A stretch of DNA of 8,197 nt from Candidatus Poribacteria bacterium. Lineage in GTDB: Bacteria > Poribacteria > WGA-4E > UBA9662. The notes under the pieces are model-generated. The model was not told the DNA's origin and searched no databases. It saw only the letters and a list, made by a program, of their open reading frames with translations. Made by a program: the position numbers and the translations under genes. Positions 1 through 6,649 of this stretch are shown here, piece after piece (position 1 is the stretch's first letter; each line of letters opens with the position of its first letter). Location of the stretch: the NCBI GenBank assembly GCA_002699335.1, contig PACG01000108.1, positions 9,211 to 17,407 on the forward strand, written 5' to 3'.

Positions 1-76
1 ACCTACTCCTACCCTACGAACGCCCTTCCCCCTAGGAAAAACACTGATGAGTCGGAGAACGACAATTACTCAGATA

Positions 77-113
77 GAGGCTTAATTTTTTGCCAGGCTA
101 AATAGTTAGCCTC
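77..113 (-). other. Competing stem-loops downstream of the dehydratase gene
   Basis: The bases AGGCTAA (95-101) and TTAGCCT (106-112) form a perfect 7-bp stem around a 4-base loop, 24 bases beyond the stop of the minus-strand dehydratase gene. A second left arm, GAGGCT (77-82), can pair instead with AGCCTC (108-113), so two hairpins compete for the same right arm. In the minus-strand transcript the short hairpin forms first and is followed by an A-rich stretch, not a U-tract, so this is not a textbook intrinsic terminator. It may mark or protect the 3' end of the transcript. The pairing is seen directly; the role is inference. Confidence 0.35.
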
Positions 114-136
114 AATCCCCGACTTCAAATCAAACG

Positions 137-1258
137 CTACCAATCCTGAACCGAACCATCTTCTCGACGCAAGTGGGGCGGTTCACCCGGTGTGTGTGGA
201 TGTGCTAAAGCTGCCGCTTCGTCCAGGTCTATACCTAACCCTGGAGCCTCCAACGGGAGTAGGTGTCCGTCTTCGGTCTGGAGATGGTGATGGATCACAT
301 CGTTCATCCAACCCGTGGCCGGGGCGTATTCCTGGACCGCACAGTTGGGAATCGACATGTTCAGATGAAGCATAGCCGCAGTGCTGACAGGGCTCGAGGT
401 ATAGTGACAAGCTAATTCCTGGTAATGGACCTCAGCCATGGCTGCCAGTTTCTTGCCTTCAGTGATACCACCCGTATGACAGATATCGACACGTAGATAG
501 TCGATCAGTTCCTGCTCGATGAGTTCACGGTAGGCCCACTTGTGATGCAGTTGCTCACCGGTCCCAATCGGCACTGAAGTCTGCGACCGCAAAATAGCAA
601 AGGACCCGGGATTTTCGGAGCGAATCGGATCTTCGACAAAGAAAGGACGGAGGTCTTCGATCGCTTTGCAGAGTTCAATCGCACGAGTGGGCGTCAGACG
701 AGTGTGTACCTCAAAAATGATTTCAACCTCATCACCTACTGCTTCACGTAAAGCGGAAAAATGCTCAATCCCGCGTAGTACGGCCAACTTGGAATTGAAT
801 CCATCAGTCAAAGTGTCGATGGGAGAAATGCGCAGGACACGCCATCCTTCGTCCAGCAACTTTTGCGCGTGTTCGATAAGATCAGCTGGTGTTTTACCAC
901 CCACGTGTCGGTAGACCAACACCTTCTGGCGGGTTGCGCCACCCAGCAGGCGGTAAGTCGGTACGCCCAGACTCTTGCCTGCCAGATCCCAGAGGGCAAT
1001 ATCGATGCCTGCTAACGCGGATTGGAGTACCGGTCCGCCACGCCAGAAGGTGCCGCGAAAAATATCCTGCCAAATATGCTCAATACGGGTGGGATCCTGG
1101 GCAATTAGCAGTGGCTTAATGTGCCCCAACGCTTCAACCACTGCGAGTGACCTGCCGCTCAGCGACGCCTCACCAATCCCATAAATTCCTTGATCAGTTT
1201 CGATTTTGACGTAGACGAACTGATGGACGGGAAAAACTTGAACCTCAGTAATCTTCAT
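137..1258 (-). CDS. Enolase-superfamily sugar-acid dehydratase, D-galactonate dehydratase-like
   Basis: This 373-residue cytoplasmic enzyme belongs to the mandelate racemase/muconate lactonizing group of the enolase superfamily. These enzymes use Mg2+ to abstract the proton alpha to a carboxylate, here most likely dehydrating an aldonic acid to a 2-keto-3-deoxy acid. As I recall E. coli DgoD, the protein aligns almost without gaps, including the N-terminus (MKIT), the RGGP segment (residues 73-76) and the C-terminal RxEDxSVxxW. Metal ligands are E183, E209 (FFVED) and E235 (GTGEQ). Acid/base residues are H185 and the D258-H285 dyad, and the HTGGITE loop (261-267) is conserved. Two active-site changes stand out: E183 replaces the usual Asp, and R-I-S (143-145) replaces DgoD's K-L-N. 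Substrate specificity is therefore open, and a related dehydratase is possible. The start is ATG with SD GAGGTG five bases upstream. It lies 104 bases after the unknown-function gene, in the same direction. Confidence 0.9.
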   Translation of the reverse strand: MKITEVQVFPVHQFVYVKIETDQGIYGIGEASLSGRSLAVVEALGHIKPLLIAQDPTRIEHIWQDIFRGTFWRGGPVLQSALAGIDIALWDLAGKSLGVPTYRLLGGATRQKVLVYRHVGGKTPADLIEHAQKLLDEGWRVLRISPIDTLTDGFNSKLAVLRGIEHFSALREAVGDEVEIIFEVHTRLTPTRAIELCKAIEDLRPFFVEDPIRSENPGSFAILRSQTSVPIGTGEQLHHKWAYRELIEQELIDYLRVDICHTGGITEGKKLAAMAEVHYQELACHYTSSPVSTAAMLHLNMSIPNCAVQEYAPATGWMNDVIHHHLQTEDGHLLPLEAPGLGIDLDEAAALAHPHTPGEPPHLRREDGSVQDW

Positions 1259-1362
1259 AAGGACACCTCAAAAACTTAATTCACCGATTAATAACACACA
1301 TCGATTCGATAAACCCTGATCTAATGCAGTCTGATACAGGAAGAAAAGATTCTATCTCCTAA

Positions 1363-2298
1363 TCATCTTGAATTGTTATCGGATGTTGTGAGTATCCATT
1401 CGTTGCTTTCAACTCGCATAGCCTTTGCTCCACGATATTGGTCGAAAATGGTTTCCATCTCCTCAATATCTTCAAAGAAGCCAATTAAGTTGACAGTACC
1501 AAAACTTTCGCCAGCCTGTATGGAAAAGCCACCGATCTCCTGAATCATGCACACATAACCTCTCTGGTGACACCAGGCTTCGTAAACAGTAGATGGATCC
1601 AGGGTCATCCCTGCCAGCCAAGTTCCGTTGGCCAGTTGGTACGCGCGGATAAAGCGAGATGGTATCTTATCCACTTGTCGCTGATAGAGGTAACGGGCAT
1701 CAGGGGGAAAGTCGGTTGTAAATTCCCGCGCAGGGATGAAGCCATGAGAATCGAGATAGATCTGCTGGAAGGCGTCCCCCTGTTGGTGCTTAATATGCCC
1801 CGGCATGTCCATCCTTAGGATAAGACGATCTACCGTGTTAACGCTGGTTACTCTGTCGTAGGCTAAAAACCAGCGAACTCCATCTGGAAAGACCAACCAC
1901 TGCTCCCAGATCGAACCGGCTTGATAAGGAGAAGGAGCTACGTTCCAGTGGAACCACTGCTTAACACCCACAAAATCAGCTCCTTCTACGATGTTGTATG
2001 GCAGATTTTTAGCTTGCGTACAAATTTGTGGTAGTTCAACATAACGTTTAGGCAGGTCTCCGTGTACCATATCCCCCCAGTGATAGTGGTGCTCAGATGA
2101 AACCATATGGTCGTCACTACCAGGTTCGAGTAAAAAATCGATAATGCACAGCCCAAAGCTGAGATCGGTCGAACCTGTACGCTTGTCGAAGAAACAACCG
2201 GCACCAACACCACTGACATACCCCTCTGTTTGCACAGCAGCCCGGTAGCAATTAGTTTCAATGCGAAGAACCTTTTCCTCCTGAACTATAGTTGCCAC
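1363..2298 (-). CDS. Conserved-looking protein of unknown function, beta-rich
   Basis: I do not recognise this protein of about 311 residues. It has no signal peptide or membrane segment, so it is probably cytoplasmic. It is rich in aromatic residues (WFHWN, WEQW, FPDGVRWFLAYDR) and short beta-like segments. The C-terminal part has an AGESFG turn followed by a helical EDIEEMETIFDQYRG segment, reminiscent of the beta-sandwich domains of sugar epimerases and lyases; that resemblance is impressionistic. The reading frame can open at TTG 2322, but I prefer GTG 2298: GAGGGGG sits six bases before it, and the promoter candidate would put transcription only a few bases before the TTG. It lies between a dead membrane-protein gene upstream and the sugar-acid dehydratase downstream, both on the same strand, which suggests a carbohydrate-related role by context only. 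It ends in TGA. Confidence 0.75.
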   Translation of the reverse strand: MATIVQEEKVLRIETNCYRAAVQTEGYVSGVGAGCFFDKRTGSTDLSFGLCIIDFLLEPGSDDHMVSSEHHYHWGDMVHGDLPKRYVELPQICTQAKNLPYNIVEGADFVGVKQWFHWNVAPSPYQAGSIWEQWLVFPDGVRWFLAYDRVTSVNTVDRLILRMDMPGHIKHQQGDAFQQIYLDSHGFIPAREFTTDFPPDARYLYQRQVDKIPSRFIRAYQLANGTWLAGMTLDPSTVYEAWCHQRGYVCMIQEIGGFSIQAGESFGTVNLIGFFEDIEEMETIFDQYRGAKAMRVESNEWILTTSDNNSR

Positions 2299-2304
2299 GA
2301 TTTT

Positions 2305-2311
2305 CCCCCTC
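2305..2311 (-). promoter_or_regulatory. Shine-Dalgarno site deciding the GTG start
   Basis: GAGGGGG on the minus strand ends six bases before GTG 2296-2298. No comparable purine block precedes the in-frame TTG at 2320-2322. This supports the shorter protein of about 311 residues. Confidence 0.6.
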
Positions 2312-2334
2312 GATTTAATCAATTAACAGTTATC

Positions 2335-2363
2335 ATCATAGAATCGGTTTTACCTCCTCGCAA
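2335..2363 (-). promoter_or_regulatory. Candidate sigma-70 promoter for the unknown-function gene
   Basis: On the minus strand TTGCGA (2358-2363, 4 of 6 to the -35 consensus) is separated by exactly 17 bases from TATGAT (2335-2340, 5 of 6 to the -10 consensus). Transcription would begin near 2328, giving a leader of about 30 bases to the GTG start. The stop codon of the upstream pseudogene (2350-2352) lies in the spacer, so the downstream genes could be expressed independently of the dead gene. Confidence 0.4.
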
Positions 2364-3572
2364 CAGAGAAGATGATGGCGTTTATAAAACCGTCTCTCCT
2401 GTCAGGGAAAAGGTTGATAGATGGTTTCTCCATAAATACTCCAATTAGGCTCCAAAGGCTACCGACAGTTAGATCTCCCAATGCCATGCCCAGGAAGAAT
2501 GGCACCGCATTTCGGTAAGACTTCAGTCCCCCGAATTCAAAGATAGCCCACTTTAACAGAAAACTAGTGAAAAAACAACTTCACAGATTAGACATTCCCC
2601 AATCTCCGGCCATCGCATATCCGAGTGGATGCAACGGAAACCAAAGAAAACGCATCCGCAGGAACGTGAGCGTTGAATCGGTCAGCAAACCGATGCCCAT
2701 GAACAGAAGCCCGGTCTGGTTCGTTTCGGTTGGAAAGTGAAGCCAGTTTTGAAGCCGGGTAAAGGTTTCTCGTCCAAAACCTAAGGTCCAGGGACCAAAA
2801 TAACCGGAGGACGCCCCAAACCGATAATACAGATCCAGGTAAACCCAGAAGACCACCACCCTGGACGTCACCACAGATAGTAGTACTGCCGATAAGAGCC
2901 ATTGAGCAGACGAACTGATCATGCCAGACATTTTTAACCCTTCAAGCAGGTGCGGCATTGGGTGGCTCCGATAGACCCGATTAAAAAAGCCGTAGAGTGC
3001 GAAAGTAACCAGAGTCTCTTTATTAAAAGCCTTGCTCCCCATCCAGGTCATCATAACCTGCCTCGGTTACAGACCACTCAAGCCGTGAACACACAGTCCC
3101 AGTTCAGCTTGCACCCTGGAAATAAAGATCGGCATCAGGAAGTAGAGGCCGAAAAAGATCGGTACAACCATCACGGGCATTCCAAGCCGTGTCGAAATCA
3201 GCAGCAGAATCAGAAATCCAGCCACGACCCAAACATGGCAAGACGGTCCGATGGGGGTGTCGAACCGTTTTTCCGCCAGACCGTTGAGACAACGCTTTTC
3301 AGATGGCTTCTGCCCATCCAAAGCACGAAAAGGGTCAGACTTACAACCGCACCAAATGCCTGTTCGTTTTGATATGGAAATTGATTTAGACCTTGCCAAT
3401 CGACAAATCCACCAAACAGCTGCTAGGCGTTGTGGAACCAGTAGAAAGCCCAGCATGACCATAGAAGAAGATCCAAGGGAATTAGAAAACCGACTCCGAT
3501 CACAAAAGGGTAGAAGGAGAACCGGGCGCCGCCCATTAAATTCCAGGGACTCTCGTTAATAGGCCGTGTTCT
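2350..3572 (-). pseudogene. Decayed polytopic membrane protein gene (DUF6785/DUF6784-like), 5'-truncated
   Basis: Conceptual translation across disruptions gives about 407 residues of one membrane protein. Upstream, one frame runs from 3572 to about 3228 and contains RFSFYPFVIGVGFLIPLDLL, FPYQNEQAFGAVV and LFVLWMGRSHL. It is broken by TAG at 3423-3425. Near 3225-3230 a one-base loss moves the reading into a second frame, which carries RVQAELGL, FNRVYRSHPMPH, LRMRFLWFPLHPLGYAMAGDWGM, then FEFGGLKSYRNAVPFFLGMA and GSLWSLIGVF, ending at TAA 2350-2352. This second part is broken by TAA at 3067-3069 and by TGA at 2581-2583; the latter is where related proteins, as I remember them, have Trp (TGG). 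The motifs match from memory the large membrane proteins labelled DUF6785 plus C-terminal DUF6784, about 600-700 residues, function unknown. Some 200 or more N-terminal residues appear missing. Individual open pieces (2581-3054; parts of 3067-3462) should not be annotated as separate genes. Confidence 0.85.
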
Positions 3573-3927
3573 CTAACCCTAATTTGGCGATGGTATGGCA
3601 AAACTAGAACTCTTTTTATTAGACTAAATTTTCATCTTAACCTCATCTTTGAACCGCATTCATCTGGTTAATGTGTAACTTTCTTCGCCCTAGATGGCGA
3701 GGGGATTAACAATCATCTACAGGAAACCATGCTCCACATTTTTCGTATTATCCAGACACAGGATAGATTTGATACAACTCCTGGGGCAATCGCAGTTATT
3801 TTTTTGTTTTCCGCTAAGTTGCTTACGATGACGGTTTTTGGAACTCAGTAGGAACTGGAACAAGTGAAGATAAATTCCGCCGGTCGGAGCCGAAGGTAAG
3901 TCTACAGTCGAGAGTCCGGATTTGTTA
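3573..3927. other. Intergenic region between divergent units, no convincing gene
   Basis: About 355 bases separate the truncated 5' end of the minus-strand pseudogene from the promoter of the plus-strand cluster. The part just beyond the pseudogene (3601-3660) is AT-rich with stops in the pseudogene's frame. A minus-strand open frame of 87 codons (3717-3980) lacks an SD and resembles nothing I know. A small inverted repeat, TCGCC (3685-3689) with GGCGA (3696-3700), could form a short hairpin. The missing N-terminal part of the pseudogene is not detectable here, so a deletion boundary probably lies near 3570-3600. Confidence 0.5.
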
Positions 3928-3956
3928 TTGACACGTATTTTGGCAGGTGATACCAT
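3928..3956 (+). promoter_or_regulatory. Sigma-70 promoter with extended -10, upstream of the lipoprotein gene
   Basis: A perfect -35 box TTGACA (3928-3933) is followed after exactly 17 bases by TACCAT (3951-3956, 4 of 6 to TATAAT). A TG dinucleotide (3948-3949) sits one base before the -10 box, the extended -10 signature. Transcription would start near 3963 and leave a leader of about 47 bases before the TTG start at 4010. It probably drives the lipoprotein, coiled-coil and permease genes together. Confidence 0.6.
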
Positions 3957-4009
3957 TGCTGGATTCCCCGGTCCAATCATTCTAATGTTCTAATCAGAGA
4001 GGATCAGTA

Positions 4010-4531
4010 TTGATTTCCCGACAGACTTCGAGGCTATTAGGCGGACTTTTTCTATTCTTGACCTTCCTTTGTTGTGCCTGTTCAACAGGTGAGATCGATA
4101 ATTTTGAGGGGATCAGGATTGAATCGGATCTTCGTGTCAGTTATGTTGGTGTGCGAATCGTACTGGTCGATGGGAATCAACAACCCTTGATATGGGGAAG
4201 CAGTATTCTATCTCCAGAAGTTGGACTAAGTGCCATACACCCATCTGAAATTATAACCGAGGCTGAAATTCATTCGCTCCAAAACGGCGAAAAGCACAAA
4301 CAGGTTTTCTCCGGCCAGTTATACAACCTACGGTGGTCCCGTATCATTGGTACTGATACCCGTATCCTGGCGGGTGAAATTCCTCACGTGATGATTGATG
4401 AAGACCGAGAGCGAGACACACAACGTGGGATTCTAACCGTAACTGTCAGAACTGAAAAACAGGGGCCATTTACCGATACCCTCACTCGCGTCCGTATTTA
4501 CACCCGTTCCTTGGAGGTCTACGGACTTTAA
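4010..4531 (+). CDS. Putative lipoprotein of unknown function
   Basis: This 173-residue protein starts at TTG with SD AGAGAGGA (3996-4003) six bases upstream. The N-terminus is a classic export signal: basic residues R4 and R8, a hydrophobic run of about 9-20, then LCCAC ending at C24. The box is imperfect (Cys at -3 and -2), but C24 followed by Ser is the best lipidation site, so the mature protein is probably anchored to the outer membrane or periplasmic face. The remaining 150 residues have no membrane segment and alternate in a beta-rich pattern (RVSYVGVRIVLVD, GILTVTVRTEK, RVRIYTRSLEVYGL), suggesting a small beta-sandwich. I do not recognise the family. It is the first gene of the plus-strand cluster, 64 bases before the coiled-coil gene. 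A perfect palindrome, GTTCGCGAAC (4532-4541), follows the stop directly but has no T-tract. Confidence 0.75.
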   Translation: MISRQTSRLLGGLFLFLTFLCCACSTGEIDNFEGIRIESDLRVSYVGVRIVLVDGNQQPLIWGSSILSPEVGLSAIHPSEIITEAEIHSLQNGEKHKQVFSGQLYNLRWSRIIGTDTRILAGEIPHVMIDEDRERDTQRGILTVTVRTEKQGPFTDTLTRVRIYTRSLEVYGL

Positions 4532-4595
4532 GTTCGCGAACCTTCCTGATACCGGTTAATCTACGACCTGTCGTTTTACCAACAGTCTCCTCCCC

Positions 4596-5624
4596 ATGAA
4601 AGATTTCATTGAGATCTTGACACAAAAACTAGATCGAGCCCTAGACGAGACAGTTCTAGAGATTGATCGGCAAGAAAAAAAGATCGACTCTACTATCTCT
4701 GACCTGAGCTTGCAAAAGGAGACTCTCAGCCAAAAAAAACAGCAGACCGTTGAAGAACAGCACCACCATTCACATGATCAGACACAAACTCAGTACAACC
4801 AAATTCTGAATCGACTGGTTGACAACCTGAAAAAAAAGGAAAAACCGGCCTCACCAACTCGCTCGACCACGCAAACAGTTCAACCCCAAAGTTCCTTCTC
4901 CGCGTTTCCAATCATTTATGGAGACATTTATCTCACCTACCGATTGACGGCAGATAAATCTGAACAACATGAGCAGATTCCCCGCTATAACCAGTTTTAT
5001 ACCCGGCGTCTGGCTGACCATCTACGAACACCGAATAGACCCGCCATCTATATTTTGGATGTAATACATCTGCTACAAACATTTTTCGATGAGATTCGAC
5101 ACATCGAAAGCTGCCATAAGTATCAGGAAGCTGACTGGAAAACCAATCAGGTCAATGTAGTGCTAAACGAATCCTACCGAACGCTAATTCGCTTAATGGA
5201 GGAGATCCTGTCTGGATATAACGCACTATTACAGGTTTCACCAACCGGTGGGCAGCATACCCCACCTAAACAGGTTCGCATCCGAACTGCCACCGATCAA
5301 GAACAGGCCGTCGACCTGGCTGATCTATCCTATCAGCCAGATTCGCTAACCTCAGGAAAGGTCCAATATCGTTCCTTTACTACCGAACAATCGATGGAAG
5401 TTCAGTTTGCTGGATTTCTGAAAGAAGATCTAAATATCATTTTCCCATTATCCGTATTTGATGTTTTCAACCCACACGTGTTAAATATTATGCTGGGCGA
5501 GTTTAAGCAACGGCAACATGGACGTGCCTTAGATTTCTGGCGACAGGCGGAACTACGCATCCAACAACTAGGCGACGCTTATCAAACGGAGCTACACGAA
5601 CAGTTGATCGGTTGGCTGGAATAG
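4596..5624 (+). CDS. Protein of unknown function with N-terminal coiled coil, partner of the ABC-2 permease
   Basis: This protein of 342 residues is unrecognised. It has no signal peptide or membrane segment. Residues 1-55 are charged, with a heptad-like pattern typical of a coiled coil. A His/Gln-rich stretch (HHHSH, 56-60) and a low-complexity Ser/Thr/Pro/Gln linker (84-100) follow. A folded part begins near FPIIYGDIYLTYRL (104-117), continues with helical segments (about 150-212), and ends in hydrophobic and helical segments (280-342). The ATG has no SD; a pyrimidine block, TCTCCTCCCC (4586-4595), sits there instead, so initiation may be SD-independent or coupled to the lipoprotein gene. 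No better in-frame start is visible nearby. The stop lies six bases before the permease ATG, implying translational coupling and a shared function, for instance as a cytoplasmic adaptor; that role is inference. Confidence 0.75.
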   Translation: MKDFIEILTQKLDRALDETVLEIDRQEKKIDSTISDLSLQKETLSQKKQQTVEEQHHHSHDQTQTQYNQILNRLVDNLKKKEKPASPTRSTTQTVQPQSSFSAFPIIYGDIYLTYRLTADKSEQHEQIPRYNQFYTRRLADHLRTPNRPAIYILDVIHLLQTFFDEIRHIESCHKYQEADWKTNQVNVVLNESYRTLIRLMEEILSGYNALLQVSPTGGQHTPPKQVRIRTATDQEQAVDLADLSYQPDSLTSGKVQYRSFTTEQSMEVQFAGFLKEDLNIIFPLSVFDVFNPHVLNIMLGEFKQRQHGRALDFWRQAELRIQQLGDAYQTELHEQLIGWLE

Positions 5625-5630
5625 GTCAGG

Positions 5631-6491
5631 ATGCCGATCTACGACCAAAGTTATCAACATTGGAATGGACACTTCAGGCAACCCCGGTGGTCGAGTTGGT
5701 GGGTTATTGCGTCGATGGAGTTCTGTTTATTACTGCAGCGGAAGTTTGTTCGGTTAGTGGTATGGGTACCACCACTGCTCTATTTTTTGGTTCATGGTGT
5801 TCAAATTTACGTCGCTAACCGAATCCCGGAGGCACGAGTTTTCTGGCGAATAGATCCCGCCTTTTTTAAACAATTTCTACTTCGGGGTCCAGCGCTACCC
5901 GGTCTGTTCATCTGCCTGATTGCTATCTTTAGCGGAGCCGGATTAATCGCCAACGATCTGCGGTATAATGCGCTGCAACTCTACCTTTCAAAACCAATTT
6001 CGTGGTGGGATTATCTGCTGGGAAAAATAACGGTTATGCTGATGTGGTTAGGGCTAATTACCGTAGTACCCGGCCTACTCCTCCTGTCCGAACATTTGTT
6101 ACTGGCTGATAGCATCATCTTCCTGAAAAAGAATTACGGATTGTTGTTGACCATTCCCCTCTTTTCCTTACTGATTATTTTGCCAACTAGTCTGCTCATC
6201 TTGGCCCTGTCGTCTTTGACCACCAATTCTCGCTATGCTGCCGTTGGATTTGCGGCGCTACTGGTCGGTACCCCGGTATTAGCAGAGGTGCTATCTTTTG
6301 TCACCCGTAAAGAAGCCTTTCACTTGTTATCAATCTGGGCTAATTATGACCTGCTTGGATCTTACCTTTTTGGCCTCTCTCCGCCTTATTCGTATCCGTG
6401 GTACTTGGCCTTGCTGATCTGCTTAGGTATTATGGGCTCCAGTCTCTGGGTCTTGCAAAAACGGATTCGTGCTGTTCAGATCGTTCAGTAG
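5631..6491 (+). CDS. ABC-2-type transporter permease subunit
   Basis: This 286-residue inner-membrane protein has about six hydrophobic segments (approximately 42-60, 88-106, 131-154, 168-194, 202-222, 256-276), the usual ABC-2 permease layout. The diagnostic stretch is at 102-132: GAGLIANDLRYNALQLYLSK followed by PISWWDYLLGK, the conserved segment between the second and third spans in bacterial ABC-2 permeases. The N-terminal MPIYDQSYQHW also resembles permeases I recall from environmental phyla. It would form the membrane channel of an ATP-driven exporter or extrusion system; the substrate is unknown. An ATP-binding subunit is required, and none is encoded in the window. The start is ATG with a short SD AGG (5623-5625) overlapping the preceding stop codon, five bases upstream, so translation is probably coupled to the coiled-coil gene. 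Confidence 0.85.
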   Translation: MPIYDQSYQHWNGHFRQPRWSSWWVIASMEFCLLLQRKFVRLVVWVPPLLYFLVHGVQIYVANRIPEARVFWRIDPAFFKQFLLRGPALPGLFICLIAIFSGAGLIANDLRYNALQLYLSKPISWWDYLLGKITVMLMWLGLITVVPGLLLLSEHLLLADSIIFLKKNYGLLLTIPLFSLLIILPTSLLILALSSLTTNSRYAAVGFAALLVGTPVLAEVLSFVTRKEAFHLLSIWANYDLLGSYLFGLSPPYSYPWYLALLICLGIMGSSLWVLQKRIRAVQIVQ

Positions 6492-6596
6492 TTGATCCCT
6501 TCAAATCGAGGAAGATCTACATATCCTCTAATCGAACACAGAGACGAACGAGGATCTCCGTCAGCCAAGCCGGTTGCTAAGTATGAGCAAAATGGA

Positions 6597-6614
6597 ACGA
6601 CTCAGACGAGTCGT
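6597..6614 (+). other. Perfect 7-bp hairpin in the leader of the propeller gene
   Basis: ACGACTC (6597-6603) and GAGTCGT (6608-6614) form a perfect 7-bp stem with a 4-base loop, AGAC. It lies in the 158-base gap between the permease and the PD40-propeller gene, about 35 bases before the start codon. There is no T-tract after it, so it is not a canonical terminator. It could be a mRNA stability or processing element, or an operator-like inverted repeat. Confidence 0.35.
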
Positions 6615-6649
6615 CAATCGCTAAACACGGTTAAGTTAATAGGAGAACA

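Noticed and set aside
44..70. Hammerhead-ribozyme-like core: CTGATGA followed by a GTCG/CGAC stem
   Set aside because: The conserved GAAA required directly after stem II is absent (the bases are AATT), and no matching stems I and III are apparent. CTGATGA alone is expected by chance in a window of this size.
1259..1362. Promoter for the dehydratase in the 104-base gap upstream of it
   Set aside because: AT-rich words resembling -10 boxes exist on the minus strand, but none has a matching -35 at 16-18 bases, so I do not call one.
3067..3462. Separate 131-residue protein gene on the minus strand
   Set aside because: Its first half is the wrong frame of the decayed membrane-protein gene (the +1-shifted frame gives FPYQNEQAFGAVV and LFVLWMGRSHL). 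Only the part below about 3225 is the true frame, and it ends at a premature TAA.
3717..3980. Minus-strand open frame of 87 codons in the intergenic region
   Set aside because: No SD, no recognisable domain, a basic low-complexity composition, and it overlaps the divergent promoter of the lipoprotein gene.
4532..4541. Palindrome GTTCGCGAAC directly after the lipoprotein stop as a terminator
   Set aside because: Only a 10-base palindrome with no loop and no T-tract; it lies inside a likely operon and may be chance.
5612..5818. Small 68-codon plus-strand frame overlapping the permease start
   Set aside because: It is an out-of-frame shadow of the permease gene, with no family resemblance, and it overlaps two well-supported genes.
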